Below, one piece after another: positions 9,631-17,705 of a stretch of DNA of 64,000 bases. Each line of letters opens with the position of its first letter. Position 1 is the first letter of the stretch. The notes under the pieces were generated by a model. That model ran no database searches. It was given only the letters and a program-made list of their open reading frames with translations, and was not told where the DNA came from. The position numbers and the translations under genes are program-made. This DNA is from Acidihalobacter yilgarnensis (GTDB lineage Bacteria; Pseudomonadota; Gammaproteobacteria; DSM-5130; Acidihalobacteraceae): assembly GCF_001753245.1 (NCBI RefSeq), contig NZ_CP017415.1:1392501-1456500 (forward strand). The letters are read 5' to 3'.

Positions 9631-10745
9631 GCCGGCTCCAGACGTAGCGTTTGGATCAGGGTTGATAGGGGTTGCGGGCGATCGGCCAGGCCATTGATCA
9701 GTTCAATCAGGCTGCGTAGGGCATTGTCGGTGGAATACAGGTCACCGTAGAAATAATTGCCCCGATCGCTGATCCCGAACAGCGCTTGCTTGTCGACCAT
9801 GGCGACCTGGATGGTCGCCGCCCCGCCGTCGCGAACGCCGAGTGGTTGCCCTCCGGCCGAACGGATGGCTTCGGTGACCTCGTGGGAGACTGCGGGTCCA
9901 TGGACCACGCCGCCGCCGGGGTGTTGTTCTAGCATGATCAGGGCGATCAGGCCGCCGAGGCGGTCGGGTGCGATGGGCAATCCTGTTTCATCAACCACCA
10001 TCAGCGCGTCGGCATCTCCATCGAAGGCTATCCCGAGATGGCAACCATGGGTGACGACGCAGCGGCTCAAGGTATCCAGTGCACCAGGGTCCTGCGGGTT
10101 GGGCGAACGATTCTGAAATGCGCCATCCGGCTCGAAGTCCAGTTCCCAGATACGCACGGTGTGCAGGTGAGAAAAGACCATGCGCGTGTCGAGTCCGCCG
10201 ATGCCGTTGCCAGCGTCGATCGCCACCTTGATCGGCGTGTAGGTCCGGCAATGGCTGCGGATCACGGCGGCATAATCCGCCAGTGGCGAGGCATAGTGCA
10301 GTTCGGGTGTACAGGCATGGCCAGAATAGAACGCCGGTTCGGCACGTGCGATAACCTCTTCCAGGCCATGGCCGACGCTCAGCGCCACCGCGTGTTCGCG
10401 GTAGAGTTTGAGGCCGTTATATTCCGCGGGTAGGCGACCGCCGGTGATCATGACTGCACCGTCGAATTTCTGCTCGGCGGCATACCAGCGCAGCATCGGC
10501 GTTGCGCATAGCCCGATGTGGGTGACGTGGTGCCCTCCCGAGCGCAGGCCAATGCTGACCGCCTCGGCGAGCGACGCCGAACTGCGCCGCGCGTCATGGC
10601 CGATCAGGAATTCGCGATCACCTTCCGGGGAAATCAAGTCGCCGAAGGCACGCGCAATGGAAATTACCTGCCCGCACTGCAGGCCTCCATTGACTGAGCC
10701 GCGTATGCCATCCGGGGTCAGCGCCTGTTCGAGTAGGGTGTTCAT
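9627..10745 (-). CDS. Degenerate phosphoglucomutase/phosphomannomutase-like protein
   Basis: A 372-residue protein with the alpha-D-phosphohexomutase fold: FGDLISPEGDREFLIGHDARRSS, GGHHVTHIGLCATPMLRW and AIDAGNGIGG are clear family segments. The catalytic serine loop, normally TASHNP, reads TGGRLPAEYNGLK and has no serine. The metal loop normally ending DGDGDR or DGDADR reads FDGDADAL, and the sugar-binding GExSGH loop reads GISDRGNYFYGD. The protein is also some 80 residues shorter than usual, lacking most of the fourth domain. It probably cannot carry out the usual phosphotransfer. The start at 10745 follows a weak GAGG. It overlaps the sugar kinase gene by four bases, so it is part of the glycogen operon. 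Confidence 0.8.
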   Translation of the reverse strand: MNTLLEQALTPDGIRGSVNGGLQCGQVISIARAFGDLISPEGDREFLIGHDARRSSASLAEAVSIGLRSGGHHVTHIGLCATPMLRWYAAEQKFDGAVMITGGRLPAEYNGLKLYREHAVALSVGHGLEEVIARAEPAFYSGHACTPELHYASPLADYAAVIRSHCRTYTPIKVAIDAGNGIGGLDTRMVFSHLHTVRIWELDFEPDGAFQNRSPNPQDPGALDTLSRCVVTHGCHLGIAFDGDADALMVVDETGLPIAPDRLGGLIALIMLEQHPGGGVVHGPAVSHEVTEAIRSAGGQPLGVRDGGAATIQVAMVDKQALFGISDRGNYFYGDLYSTDNALRSLIELINGLADRPQPLSTLIQTLRLEPA

Positions 10746-10776
10746 GGAAGGCCTCGTTGGTGTGATCATAGGGGCG

Positions 10777-10971
10777 TCGGTCGCGTGGGTTGCGCGGGCG
10801 GGGGTGCAGGGCCTGTTCGGCGAGCCGGATGAAACGCCGGTGGCGCGGTGAATCGGGGTGGAATTGCAGATAGGTCATCAATTTCGCCTGATCCTCAATG
10901 AATATCCACAACAGACAATAGACCCAGATGAGACCCACGTCCGTCCAACCGATGGGTGCGATCAAACCCAT
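10777..10971 (-). pseudogene. C-terminal remnant of a plasma-membrane type H+-ATPase
   Basis: The minus-strand peptide GLIAPIGWTDVGLIWVYCLL, WIFIEDQAKLMTYLQFH and LAEQALHPRPR looks like the last transmembrane helices and basic tail of a P-type proton-efflux ATPase. No in-frame upstream part is found: a stop lies four codons before the methionine at 10971. It appears to be what is left of a deleted transporter gene between pyruvate kinase and the mutase-like gene. Identification rests on a short stretch only. Confidence 0.38.
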
Positions 10972-11121
10972 CGAAACCTAGACCACGAACTGAGGGCAGT
11001 TGCCTTGAGAGACGCAAGCGCGGTGCCGTCTGCAGGGTGGACGTGCTGGGCGCGAAATTAACGAGGCATCGGTTGTGAAATTGTCGGCATCGAGTGGGAT
11101 CAAAGGTCGGTTTGATCTGGA

Positions 11122-12573
11122 TCATTCCGAGTCACCGTTTGCGGTAGCGTGTGGTACATAAGGTGTCGCCGGGCGTAAAGCCACGCGACTGATGCCGTCG
11201 GGGTGGTCGCGCGAAGGGCCTTGGGTGATCACGATCGGGCCATGTCCACGCGGGTAATGGTGTGCCAGCCATTCGTCGATTACCGCGTCCCACGCTGTGT
11301 TGTTGGAAGAGACATGTACAGGATGTACGCCACGGCTGAAGGTCAGTCTTCGACAGATGGCGATGTCGTGGCAGAAGGCGATAATCCAGGCTCGCGGGCG
11401 CAAGCGAGCAATTCGGCGTGCCGTGGCGCCGGTGCGGGTAGGTGTGACGATCAGCAACGCGCGCAGACGCGCCGCGGCCTCGACTGCGGCGGCGGCGATT
11501 ACCGCTTCAAGCGAGTGGCCAGCGGGCTGCGTGGCGGCTGCGGCCTGGGGCTCGGCCTCCGCATGCGCGGCAATACGCGCCAGCATCCGCACGGCGGGCA
11601 CCGGATAAGCGCCGGCGGCGGATTCTTCGGACAGCATGACCGCATCGGTGCCATCGAGTACGGCATTGGCGACATCGGTGGCCTCGGCCCGCGTGGGGCG
11701 TCGGTTGCGCGTCATCGATTCGAGCATTTGCGTCGCCGTGATCACGGGTTTACCGGCGCGGTTCGCGCGTGCGATCAGTCGTTTTTGTACCAGCGCGATG
11801 GCCTCGATAGGGGTTTCGACGCCGAGATCACCGCGCGCGACCATCAAGGCGTCCGCCACATCCAAGATGGCATCGAGATGTTTCAGGGCCGCAGCACGTT
11901 CGATTTTGGCCACCAGCCAAGGGTGATGACCCCGCGCGGCCGCAGCCGCACGGGCGGCGAGCACGTCCTCGGGGCCTTGCACGAAGGACAGGCCGATCGC
12001 GTCTACGCCTAATTCAAGGGCAAAGTCGAGCAGGCGCCGATCTTCGTCGGTGAAGGCTCCGCCCTCGAGTATTAACGACGGCGCGTTGATGCCCTTGTGA
12101 GAGCGCAGCTCCCCGCCGACGATGACATGGGCCTCGATGCCCGCTTCTGTGACCCGGCGTATGCGCAGCTGGAGAAAGCCGTCGTTGAGGAATAGATCCT
12201 CGCCGGGGGTGCTCCCGGCGAGCAATTTGGGTTGATCCATGGGGATGTGGGTCAGCGCAGCGGTTGCGGGCGCGGCTATCGGTCCGAGTAGAACCGATTC
12301 ACTTCGCCGAAGCATCATGACCTCTGTCGGCAGGCGTCCGATGCGCAACTTGGGGCCGGGCAGATCGGCGAGTATGGCCAAGGTGCGCCCGGTGTCTTCG
12401 GCCGCGGCGCGCAGTGCAGCTATCCAGCGGGCATGTGTTTCGAGGTCGCCGTGCGCAAGGTTGAGCCGCGCCACGTCCATGCCCGCGAGCAGCATCCGGC
12501 GCAGGGTAGCCGGCGCTTGCGACGCTGGGCCGATGGTGCATACGATCCGGGTGCGGTGGCGAGGTAGACGCAT
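11122..12573 (-). CDS. pyk: Pyruvate kinase
   Basis: A 483-residue enzyme converting phosphoenolpyruvate and ADP to pyruvate and ATP in the cytoplasm. RTRIVCTIGPASQAPATL, MDVARLNLAHGD (usually RLNFSHG), ADLPGPKLRIG, VAKIERAAAL, ARGDLGVETP, ATQMLESM and the C-terminal domain with TRTGATARRIARLRP are all present. The start lies immediately after the stop of the flavoprotein gene (12574), so the two are one transcription unit. The substitution of Leu-Ala for the usual Phe-Ser in the RLNFSHG motif is a minor oddity. Confidence 0.92.
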   Translation of the reverse strand: MRLPRHRTRIVCTIGPASQAPATLRRMLLAGMDVARLNLAHGDLETHARWIAALRAAAEDTGRTLAILADLPGPKLRIGRLPTEVMMLRRSESVLLGPIAAPATAALTHIPMDQPKLLAGSTPGEDLFLNDGFLQLRIRRVTEAGIEAHVIVGGELRSHKGINAPSLILEGGAFTDEDRRLLDFALELGVDAIGLSFVQGPEDVLAARAAAAARGHHPWLVAKIERAAALKHLDAILDVADALMVARGDLGVETPIEAIALVQKRLIARANRAGKPVITATQMLESMTRNRRPTRAEATDVANAVLDGTDAVMLSEESAAGAYPVPAVRMLARIAAHAEAEPQAAAATQPAGHSLEAVIAAAAVEAAARLRALLIVTPTRTGATARRIARLRPRAWIIAFCHDIAICRRLTFSRGVHPVHVSSNNTAWDAVIDEWLAHHYPRGHGPIVITQGPSRDHPDGISRVALRPATPYVPHATANGDSE

Positions 12574-13944
12574 TTACGATGGGCTCAGGCGTCGGCGCAG
12601 GGCTTCGCCCGTTGCCGCCACGATCGGGTGCACCGGTGCGGTCAGACGGGGATGGCTGCCGAACTGGAAGCTGGCGAGATCGGTGGCCGTGGCGCGCAGC
12701 TGGATGGCGACGGCAAGGGTGTTGAGAATTTCTGCGGTGGTGGCGCCGCCGATGACCTGTCCGCCGATCAGTCGCTCGCTGTTGGCGTCGAATACCAGCC
12801 GGCAATGCACTTCATGCGTGCCCGGCATTGACGCTGGGTGATGGTCGGGCAGGCGTGCGTCGCCGATGAAAACTTCAAAGCCGATTTCGCGCGCCGTATG
12901 CTCGGTCAGCCCGGCGACGCCGAAGGCCAGATCGTCGATCTGGCTGGCGTACACCGCGATGGTGCCGGCATTGGTTCTTGGTAGTTTGAGGCCGTAAAGA
13001 TTCATACCCGCGATACGCCCCTCGGCGGCGGCCTGCGAGGCGAGCAGGGCATGGCTGGCGTGGCGCGTGAAGAAATCCTGCTTGTGGGCACAGTCGCCCA
13101 CTGCGAATACCTGGGAATCTTCCCGGCTTTGCTGGAAGCCATCCACCCAGATGCCGCCCGAGCGTGACAGGGTCAGGCCCATGTCAGCAGCCAGACGTGT
13201 GTCCGGCTGTGTGCCGATGGCGATGAGGACGCCCTCGACGGGCAGATTGCGTCCATCGTCAAGGCGGACGCCGCCCACGCGTTGTCCGCTGGCATCGGCT
13301 TCGATCGCGGTTACGGTGGCGCCGGTATGAATCTTCACGCCCAGCGACGCCAGTCGCGCTTCCACGGCGAGACTGGCGTCCGTGTCGAAGGAGCCTGCCA
13401 GCAGGTGTGGGCGTTGTTCGATGAGGTGGACCTCAATGCCGCGCTTGCGCAGCTCATCAGAGAATTCCACGCCGATGAAGCCGCCCCCGAGTATGGCCAG
13501 CCGGCTGATGCCGGGCAGTGTTTCGCCGAGCAGGGTGTCGAGATAGTCGTAATCCTTGTGGATTTGAAACACACCGGGCAGTTCGCGGCCGTCGATGGGC
13601 GGAAGATAGGGCGTCGAGCCGGTGGCCAACACCAGGCGGTTCCAGGCGATGTGCGTGCCGTCTTCCAGTGTGGCGATGCGGTGATTGCGATCTACCGATG
13701 CAATGTGCCCGATGAGTATTTTGCCGCCGAAGGAGAGAAAGGGCGCTCTGCCCGCGAGGTCCTCGTCGGTGCCACCTAGCGTGCCGAAGATGTAGGGGAT
13801 GCCGCAGGGCACCACGGCCTGTTCCTCCGGGCGTACCAGTAACACGCGTCGCGCTGGCCAGAACTGCGCAGCGGTGATGCCGCACATCATGCCGGCGGGA
13901 CCACCGCCGACGATCAGTACATCTGTCTCGATGGGCGTGCTCAT
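12574..13944 (-). CDS. FAD-dependent pyridine nucleotide-disulfide oxidoreductase, CoA-disulfide reductase/NADH oxidase type
   Basis: A 456-residue flavoprotein: DVLIVGGGPAGMMCGITAA binds FAD, RLAILGGGFIGVEFSDEL binds NAD(P)H, and VFAVGDCAHKQDFFTRH closes the FAD site. A single redox cysteine lies in QAVVPCGIPYIFGTLGG, at the position used by CoA-disulfide reductases, NADH oxidases and CoA-dependent sulfur reductases. The C-terminal dimerisation domain (FGSHPRLTAPVHPIV) is complete. It directly precedes pyruvate kinase. It probably reduces CoA disulfide, polysulfide or oxygen; the substrate cannot be settled from sequence. Confidence 0.83.
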   Translation of the reverse strand: MSTPIETDVLIVGGGPAGMMCGITAAQFWPARRVLLVRPEEQAVVPCGIPYIFGTLGGTDEDLAGRAPFLSFGGKILIGHIASVDRNHRIATLEDGTHIAWNRLVLATGSTPYLPPIDGRELPGVFQIHKDYDYLDTLLGETLPGISRLAILGGGFIGVEFSDELRKRGIEVHLIEQRPHLLAGSFDTDASLAVEARLASLGVKIHTGATVTAIEADASGQRVGGVRLDDGRNLPVEGVLIAIGTQPDTRLAADMGLTLSRSGGIWVDGFQQSREDSQVFAVGDCAHKQDFFTRHASHALLASQAAAEGRIAGMNLYGLKLPRTNAGTIAVYASQIDDLAFGVAGLTEHTAREIGFEVFIGDARLPDHHPASMPGTHEVHCRLVFDANSERLIGGQVIGGATTAEILNTLAVAIQLRATATDLASFQFGSHPRLTAPVHPIVAATGEALRRRLSPS

Positions 13945-13980
13945 GCGTGGCTCCGGTGGGTGGGATGGGATCGGATGGGC

Positions 13981-15246
13981 CTAGCTGCCATGCCAGTAGA
14001 CGTAGACCAGCGACAGCAGGCAACTGACAAACAGCCAGATGGCCGCCGGCAGAACGCGCCGGTTGCGGCTCAGTACGACGGCGTACAGGCCCTTGAGCAA
14101 ATTGTTGCTGCCGCTGGCGACGATCACGGCTGCGGCAAGTCCGGCCTCGTCGACGTGAAAGCGGCCGGCAAGCAAGGAGAGGATGAATGGATCGATGTCG
14201 GTGAAGCCCACGGCGAAGGACAGCAGGTGCAGTCCGGTGGTGCCGTAACGTCCGATGACCCAGTGGGTCAATGCGGCGAAGACCACGAACAAAAAGGCAA
14301 ACAACACCGCCGTGCTGAATTCAAGGGGGTGGCGCAAGGGCGGTACGCCGGCCTCTCCGCCAACGGTCGCGGGGCCGTGATGCAGCAGCCAGGCGACGCC
14401 TAGAGAGCCCGCAAACAGGACGGCAAAGGGTATTACCAGACGCCATGCGATGGCGTCGTGACCGAGGATCAGTATCAGACTGAACAGGCGCAGATACATC
14501 ATCGCGGTGGCGAGCACGATGGCTGCGGCCAGGGTGCGATCGTCACCGCCCGGTTCGTGCGCCTGACGACCCAGCACCACGGTGGCGGCTGTGCTGGAAT
14601 AAAGCCCGCCGAGCAACCCGGTGAGCAGTGCACCACGTGAAGGAAAAAAATAGGTTTGTGCCAGATAGCTCAGATAGGAAATACCGGAGACTACAATGAC
14701 CGCCAGCCAGAGCTGGTAATAGGTCACGCTCAGGAAGGGCGCGATTTGTCGTTCGGGCAATAATGGCAGGATCAGTCCCGCCATGATCAGGAATTTGGCC
14801 AGGGTGGCAGCTTCGCTGCTGCGAAAGGCATCGGAGAAGCGTCGGATGCCGGGTTTTTCCCCGAGGAGCAGGAGGATCACAACCACATAAAGGATAAGCA
14901 ACCAGATCGGCTGACGCAGGGACAACGGACCGATGAGAAAGACCAGCAAGGCAATGAGGGTGGCGAGCAGGCTTTGCTGACCGGCGCGTAGGCGCACCCA
15001 GTAATTCAAGGCAAGCAACACGGTCACGGCGACCAGACCAAAGGCGTAAAGGTGCAGGCTGGGGTCCAGCAGCGTCAGGGTGAAACCGAGTACCGCGAGC
15101 AAGGTGAAGGTGCGCGTGGTGCCGAATCCCAGATCCTGTCCGCCGGCACGACGATAACTGTGCAGCTCCAGACCGATCACGAATCCGAATAGCGTAGTTG
15201 CGATGAAGGCAACCAGCAGGGGTGACAGCGGAGCGAGGTTCGGCAT
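13981..15246 (-). CDS. DUF4010/MgtC-like multi-pass membrane protein
   Basis: A 421-residue integral membrane protein with about twelve hydrophobic segments. The N-terminal part (FGFVIGLELHSYRRAGGQDL, GTTRTFTLLAVLGF) resembles the MgtC/SapB domain and the second half (GLLGGLYSSTAATVVLGRQA, VGFTDIDPFILSL) is the DUF4010 domain. Function is not known for the family; a transport role is often assumed. It lies between the flavoprotein and a DUF202 membrane protein on the same strand. Confidence 0.82.
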   Translation of the reverse strand: MPNLAPLSPLLVAFIATTLFGFVIGLELHSYRRAGGQDLGFGTTRTFTLLAVLGFTLTLLDPSLHLYAFGLVAVTVLLALNYWVRLRAGQQSLLATLIALLVFLIGPLSLRQPIWLLILYVVVILLLLGEKPGIRRFSDAFRSSEAATLAKFLIMAGLILPLLPERQIAPFLSVTYYQLWLAVIVVSGISYLSYLAQTYFFPSRGALLTGLLGGLYSSTAATVVLGRQAHEPGGDDRTLAAAIVLATAMMYLRLFSLILILGHDAIAWRLVIPFAVLFAGSLGVAWLLHHGPATVGGEAGVPPLRHPLEFSTAVLFAFLFVVFAALTHWVIGRYGTTGLHLLSFAVGFTDIDPFILSLLAGRFHVDEAGLAAAVIVASGSNNLLKGLYAVVLSRNRRVLPAAIWLFVSCLLSLVYVYWHGS

Positions 15247-15282
15247 CGGGAGTGCGTTTTCCGATTATGCGGATGGTCAGGG

Positions 15283-15663
15283 TCAGCCTAGTACCTCGCG
15301 GCCGACGTAAATGACGAGAAACAGGCCCAACACCCCCACCACCGTGGCCAGTACGAGATTGGGCACGGTGGTGCGATATTGTTCCGGCGCTTCGCTGTCG
15401 ATCAGGCGTCGGTTGAGCAGATAGCCCCAGCTCGCGACCGCAACCATCACCAGCCCGGTGATCATCAGCGCCAAACCGGCACCGGCCGCGCGATGGCCGG
15501 CACCGGACACGTTGCCTGGATGGTTGCCGGCAACCGCGAGATAGCGCATGAACAAATCGAATTTCTCGATCACGAAGCCGAAGGCCAGCAGTGCGACGGC
15601 CGTGCGTATCCAGGCCAGATAGGTGCGTTCGTTGGCGGCGTGATCGCGGAAGCGCTCAATCAT
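15283..15663 (-). CDS. DUF202 (YidH-like) membrane protein
   Basis: A 126-residue inner-membrane protein with three predicted helices: AWIRTAVALLAFGFVIEKF, GLALMITGLVMVAVASWGYL and LVLATVVGVLGLFLVIYVG. The N-terminal DHAANERTYLAWIRTAVAL is the hallmark of DUF202/YidH. It is 13 bases downstream of the universal stress protein gene and is probably co-transcribed. Function unknown. Confidence 0.85.
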   Translation of the reverse strand: MIERFRDHAANERTYLAWIRTAVALLAFGFVIEKFDLFMRYLAVAGNHPGNVSGAGHRAAGAGLALMITGLVMVAVASWGYLLNRRLIDSEAPEQYRTTVPNLVLATVVGVLGLFLVIYVGREVLG

Positions 15664-15675
15664 GGTTGTCTTCGC

Positions 15676-16143
15676 CTAGGCTGGAGGCGCGCCGGAGGGC
15701 ACGATCAGCATCGGCAGGCTGCCCTTGCGCAGTAGTGTTTCGGTGGTGCTGCCGAGGAGCAGGCGAGCGAGGCCGTGACGTCCGTGGGTCGCGATCACGA
15801 GCAGGTCGGCCTGCCAATCTTCGGCAGCCTTGAGGATGGCGCGGCCGATGCGGCCTTCTGGCGATTCGATCAGCTCGGATTCGACTTCAAGTCCGGCCGC
15901 CTTGGCTTCTTCCAGCGCGGCGTCTAACACCTTGCGGGCACCGCCCACGAGGTTGTCGCGCAGCGTCTGCGGGTCGATCCAGGCAAGCTCGCCGCCCATG
16001 TAGTCACCAATGGCCTCATCGACCACGGTGATGAGCTTGATTGAGGCATCCTGGTCGGCAGCTAGGGCCAGCGCTTGGGCCAGCGATTTACCCGCTGGGC
16101 CACTGCCGTCGACGGGAACCAGAATACGTTGATAGAGGCCCAT
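15676..16143 (-). CDS. Universal stress protein UspA family
   Basis: A 155-residue cytoplasmic protein with the UspA fold: YQRILVPVDGSGPAGKSLAQ at the start and the ATP-binding GRHGLARLLLGSTTETLL near the end, followed by LPMLIVP. The start at 16143 is chosen over an upstream in-frame codon because AGGAG lies 8 bases before it and because the family starts this way. It leads the DUF202 gene. Such proteins bind ATP and help cells survive stress. Confidence 0.9.
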   Translation of the reverse strand: MGLYQRILVPVDGSGPAGKSLAQALALAADQDASIKLITVVDEAIGDYMGGELAWIDPQTLRDNLVGGARKVLDAALEEAKAAGLEVESELIESPEGRIGRAILKAAEDWQADLLVIATHGRHGLARLLLGSTTETLLRKGSLPMLIVPSGAPPA

Positions 16144-16190
16144 TTCGAATGCTCCTTGTGAAGGGGGTATACAGCCACCCCGGCGGGTCA

Positions 16191-16520
16191 TTATCGGCTG
16201 ATTTTGCCTACGTCATCATGACGCGGATCATGGCTAGGGGACGTGATGATTTTGCTGGCAGACGATTTCCTGGCCGATTCAGGATTTCGAACAGGCCGAG
16301 CGCGATCAATTGTGAGTCGCGCGCCGCTCAGGGAACGGGCAAACCAGCCACCGAAGCCTGCGATCAGGCCGATACCTATGGCGGTAGCATGGTGGCCGAG
16401 GCTCGGATCCGAAGGCGTGGGTGGGGTGGGGCACGCTTGTCGTCCGTTATCGGACTCGTGTGCGAGATCGTTCACGTCGACGCTTGATTCCTGCGGGCTG
16501 CGCCCGAATGGGGCACTCAA
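16191..16520 (-). CDS. Hypothetical small membrane protein (uncertain)
   Basis: The 460-base space between the stress protein and the DUF2934 gene has no recognisable gene. The best candidate is a minus-strand frame with a TTG start, or a GTG about 15 codons later. It encodes a hydrophobic stretch ATAIGIGLIAGFGGWFARSL after a proline-rich segment and ends in a basic tail. No family is recognised and codon use is not convincing, so this may be non-coding. Confidence 0.22.
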   Translation of the reverse strand: MSAPFGRSPQESSVDVNDLAHESDNGRQACPTPPTPSDPSLGHHATAIGIGLIAGFGGWFARSLSGARLTIDRARPVRNPESARKSSASKIITSPSHDPRHDDVGKISR

Positions 16521-16563
16521 CCAAGTAGACAGTATTCGCCGTCGCAGGTTCTGAGGCGATGAA

Positions 16564-16594
16564 CGGGCGGCCGGATCATGCGTCTGGCCGCCCG
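16564..16594 (-). terminator. Hairpin downstream of the DUF2934 gene
   Basis: CGGGCGGCC at 16564-16572 pairs perfectly with GGCCGCCCG at 16586-16594 across a 13-base loop. It lies about 10 bases beyond the end of the minus-strand gene at 16606. No clear U-run follows, so termination is plausible but not certain. Confidence 0.45.
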
Positions 16595-16605
16595 GAACTG
16601 GATGT

Positions 16606-16914
16606 CTAGTGGGTCAGTCCACCACCGAGGTGAGCGTCTATCATGGTCTCGGCCTCCAGCCAGTCGTTCAACGAGCGGTTGGGGTCGAAGCCGTGTGTCT
16701 CCGCGATGTAGAACGCCGCCTCGGCAATCATTCGATAACGCTGTTCGGGCGTTCTCTGGCGGGTATCGGCGACCTTGGGTTTGCGGCTGCGTGGCGCGGC
16801 GGATTTGCTCGCGGTGCGTGTCGTGGCCGCTTTGGTAGCGGATTTTGGATTTACCGGCGTGGCGGTTTTGGTGCTGCGGGTGCGTTTTTTGGGGGATTCG
16901 GGGGTTTCGCTCAT
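16606..16914 (-). CDS. DUF2934 domain protein with lysine/alanine-rich tail
   Basis: A 102-residue protein. Residues 1-55 are a basic Lys/Arg/Ala/Thr-rich low-complexity region (TKTATPVNPKSATKAATTRT) resembling histone H1-like or DNA-binding tails. Residues 56-95 form the DUF2934 motif (YRMIAEAAFYIAETHGFDPN and LNDWLEAETMIDA). The family function is unknown; the tail suggests nucleic acid binding. Confidence 0.8.
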   Translation of the reverse strand: MSETPESPKKRTRSTKTATPVNPKSATKAATTRTASKSAAPRSRKPKVADTRQRTPEQRYRMIAEAAFYIAETHGFDPNRSLNDWLEAETMIDAHLGGGLTH

Positions 16915-17229
16915 GGCTTCACTCCGTCAAGGCTTCAGAGAGGCACTGCCGAACGGTATGGGGGCGGGCAGCCTCGAAAGCATAGATCAAATTTGCCGCA
17001 CCATTGGGGCAGTTAGCGCGATTGTGGCGGCTACGGCCGCAGTCGCTTTTCCTTCCCTGCAAGACAACGCGCGTCGCGCAGGGACGGAGCCCGTCCAATT
17101 CCCGGTCGTGTGTTGCGCTGGATGGTTATGCGGGCTGACCCGGCAGCATTTCTTGCGCCTCGCTTGATGGTCATGCAATTGATGGTCGTCCAGTCGCGGC
17201 GCTGGCCAGTACAGGTGATGAACGCGTTT
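16915..17229. other. Intergenic stretch without a convincing gene
   Basis: These 315 bases between the DUF2934 gene and the HIT gene contain only short frames without family resemblance. A GC-rich dyad around GACAACGCGCGTCGCGCAGG is the only structure noticed. Promoter elements for the DUF2934 gene are expected here but none is clear. Confidence 0.4.
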
Positions 17230-17661
17230 TCAATCGGGGAGCGGAGTGAAGCCGGGCAAGTGGGCGCTATGGAGTTGCGCGCGTAGTCTGGCGAGGGCTT
17301 CTGAGGTATAGGTATTGCGTACGGTGGTACCCCAGACCACGCCGGGCCATGCGGGGTCTTTCTCGTGTCGCCCGACGACGTGTACGTGTAATTGGCGGAC
17401 GATATTGCCGATGGCCGCGACATTGAGCTTTTCGACCTGTGAGCAGGCGGTTTTGACGAAGGCCGCGACGCGGTTGACCTCTGTCATCAGACCGGCTTGC
17501 AGGGCGGGTTCGAGCGCGTAAAGCTCGGTTTCGCGGGTGCGCGGCACGAGGATGAACCAGGGGTAGTCGGCGTTATTCATCAATAGCAGTTCACTGAACG
17601 GCAACCGTCCCATGCGGTGGCAGTCCTGCGCGAGGCGCGAGTCGAGGGTGAAGGCATTCAT
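17230..17661 (-). CDS. HIT-like domain protein
   Basis: A 143-residue protein of the HIT superfamily: DCHRMGRLPFSELLLMNNAD, YPWFILVPR, LNVAAIGNIVRQLHVHVVGR. The motif reads HVHVV, so the third histidine of the canonical triad is replaced; this matches a proteobacterial subfamily of HIT-like proteins of similar length. Hydrolysis of a dinucleotide or AMP-linked compound is the family expectation but is not established for this subgroup. It lies downstream of acetyl-CoA synthetase behind a strong hairpin. Confidence 0.83.
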   Translation of the reverse strand: MNAFTLDSRLAQDCHRMGRLPFSELLLMNNADYPWFILVPRTRETELYALEPALQAGLMTEVNRVAAFVKTACSQVEKLNVAAIGNIVRQLHVHVVGRHEKDPAWPGVVWGTTVRNTYTSEALARLRAQLHSAHLPGFTPLPD

Positions 17662-17669
17662 GGCGGATC

Positions 17670-17700
17670 AGCGCGGGTGCGACAATGTCGCACCCGCGCT
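17670..17700 (-). terminator. Strong hairpin after acetyl-CoA synthetase
   Basis: GCGCGGGTGCGAC (17671-17683) is followed by AAT and its exact complement (17687-17699); a flanking A-T pair extends the stem to 14 pairs. It lies between the acs stop (17706) and the HIT gene start (17661). There is no U-run, so it may act as an attenuator or mRNA-stabilising hairpin rather than a simple terminator. Confidence 0.6.
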
Positions 17701-17705
17701 GGGTT

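Noticed and set aside
16243-16554. Plus-strand 103-codon frame after the stress-protein gene
   Set aside because: Arg/Pro-rich without ribosome site or family; likely an antisense shadow of a doubtful minus-strand frame.
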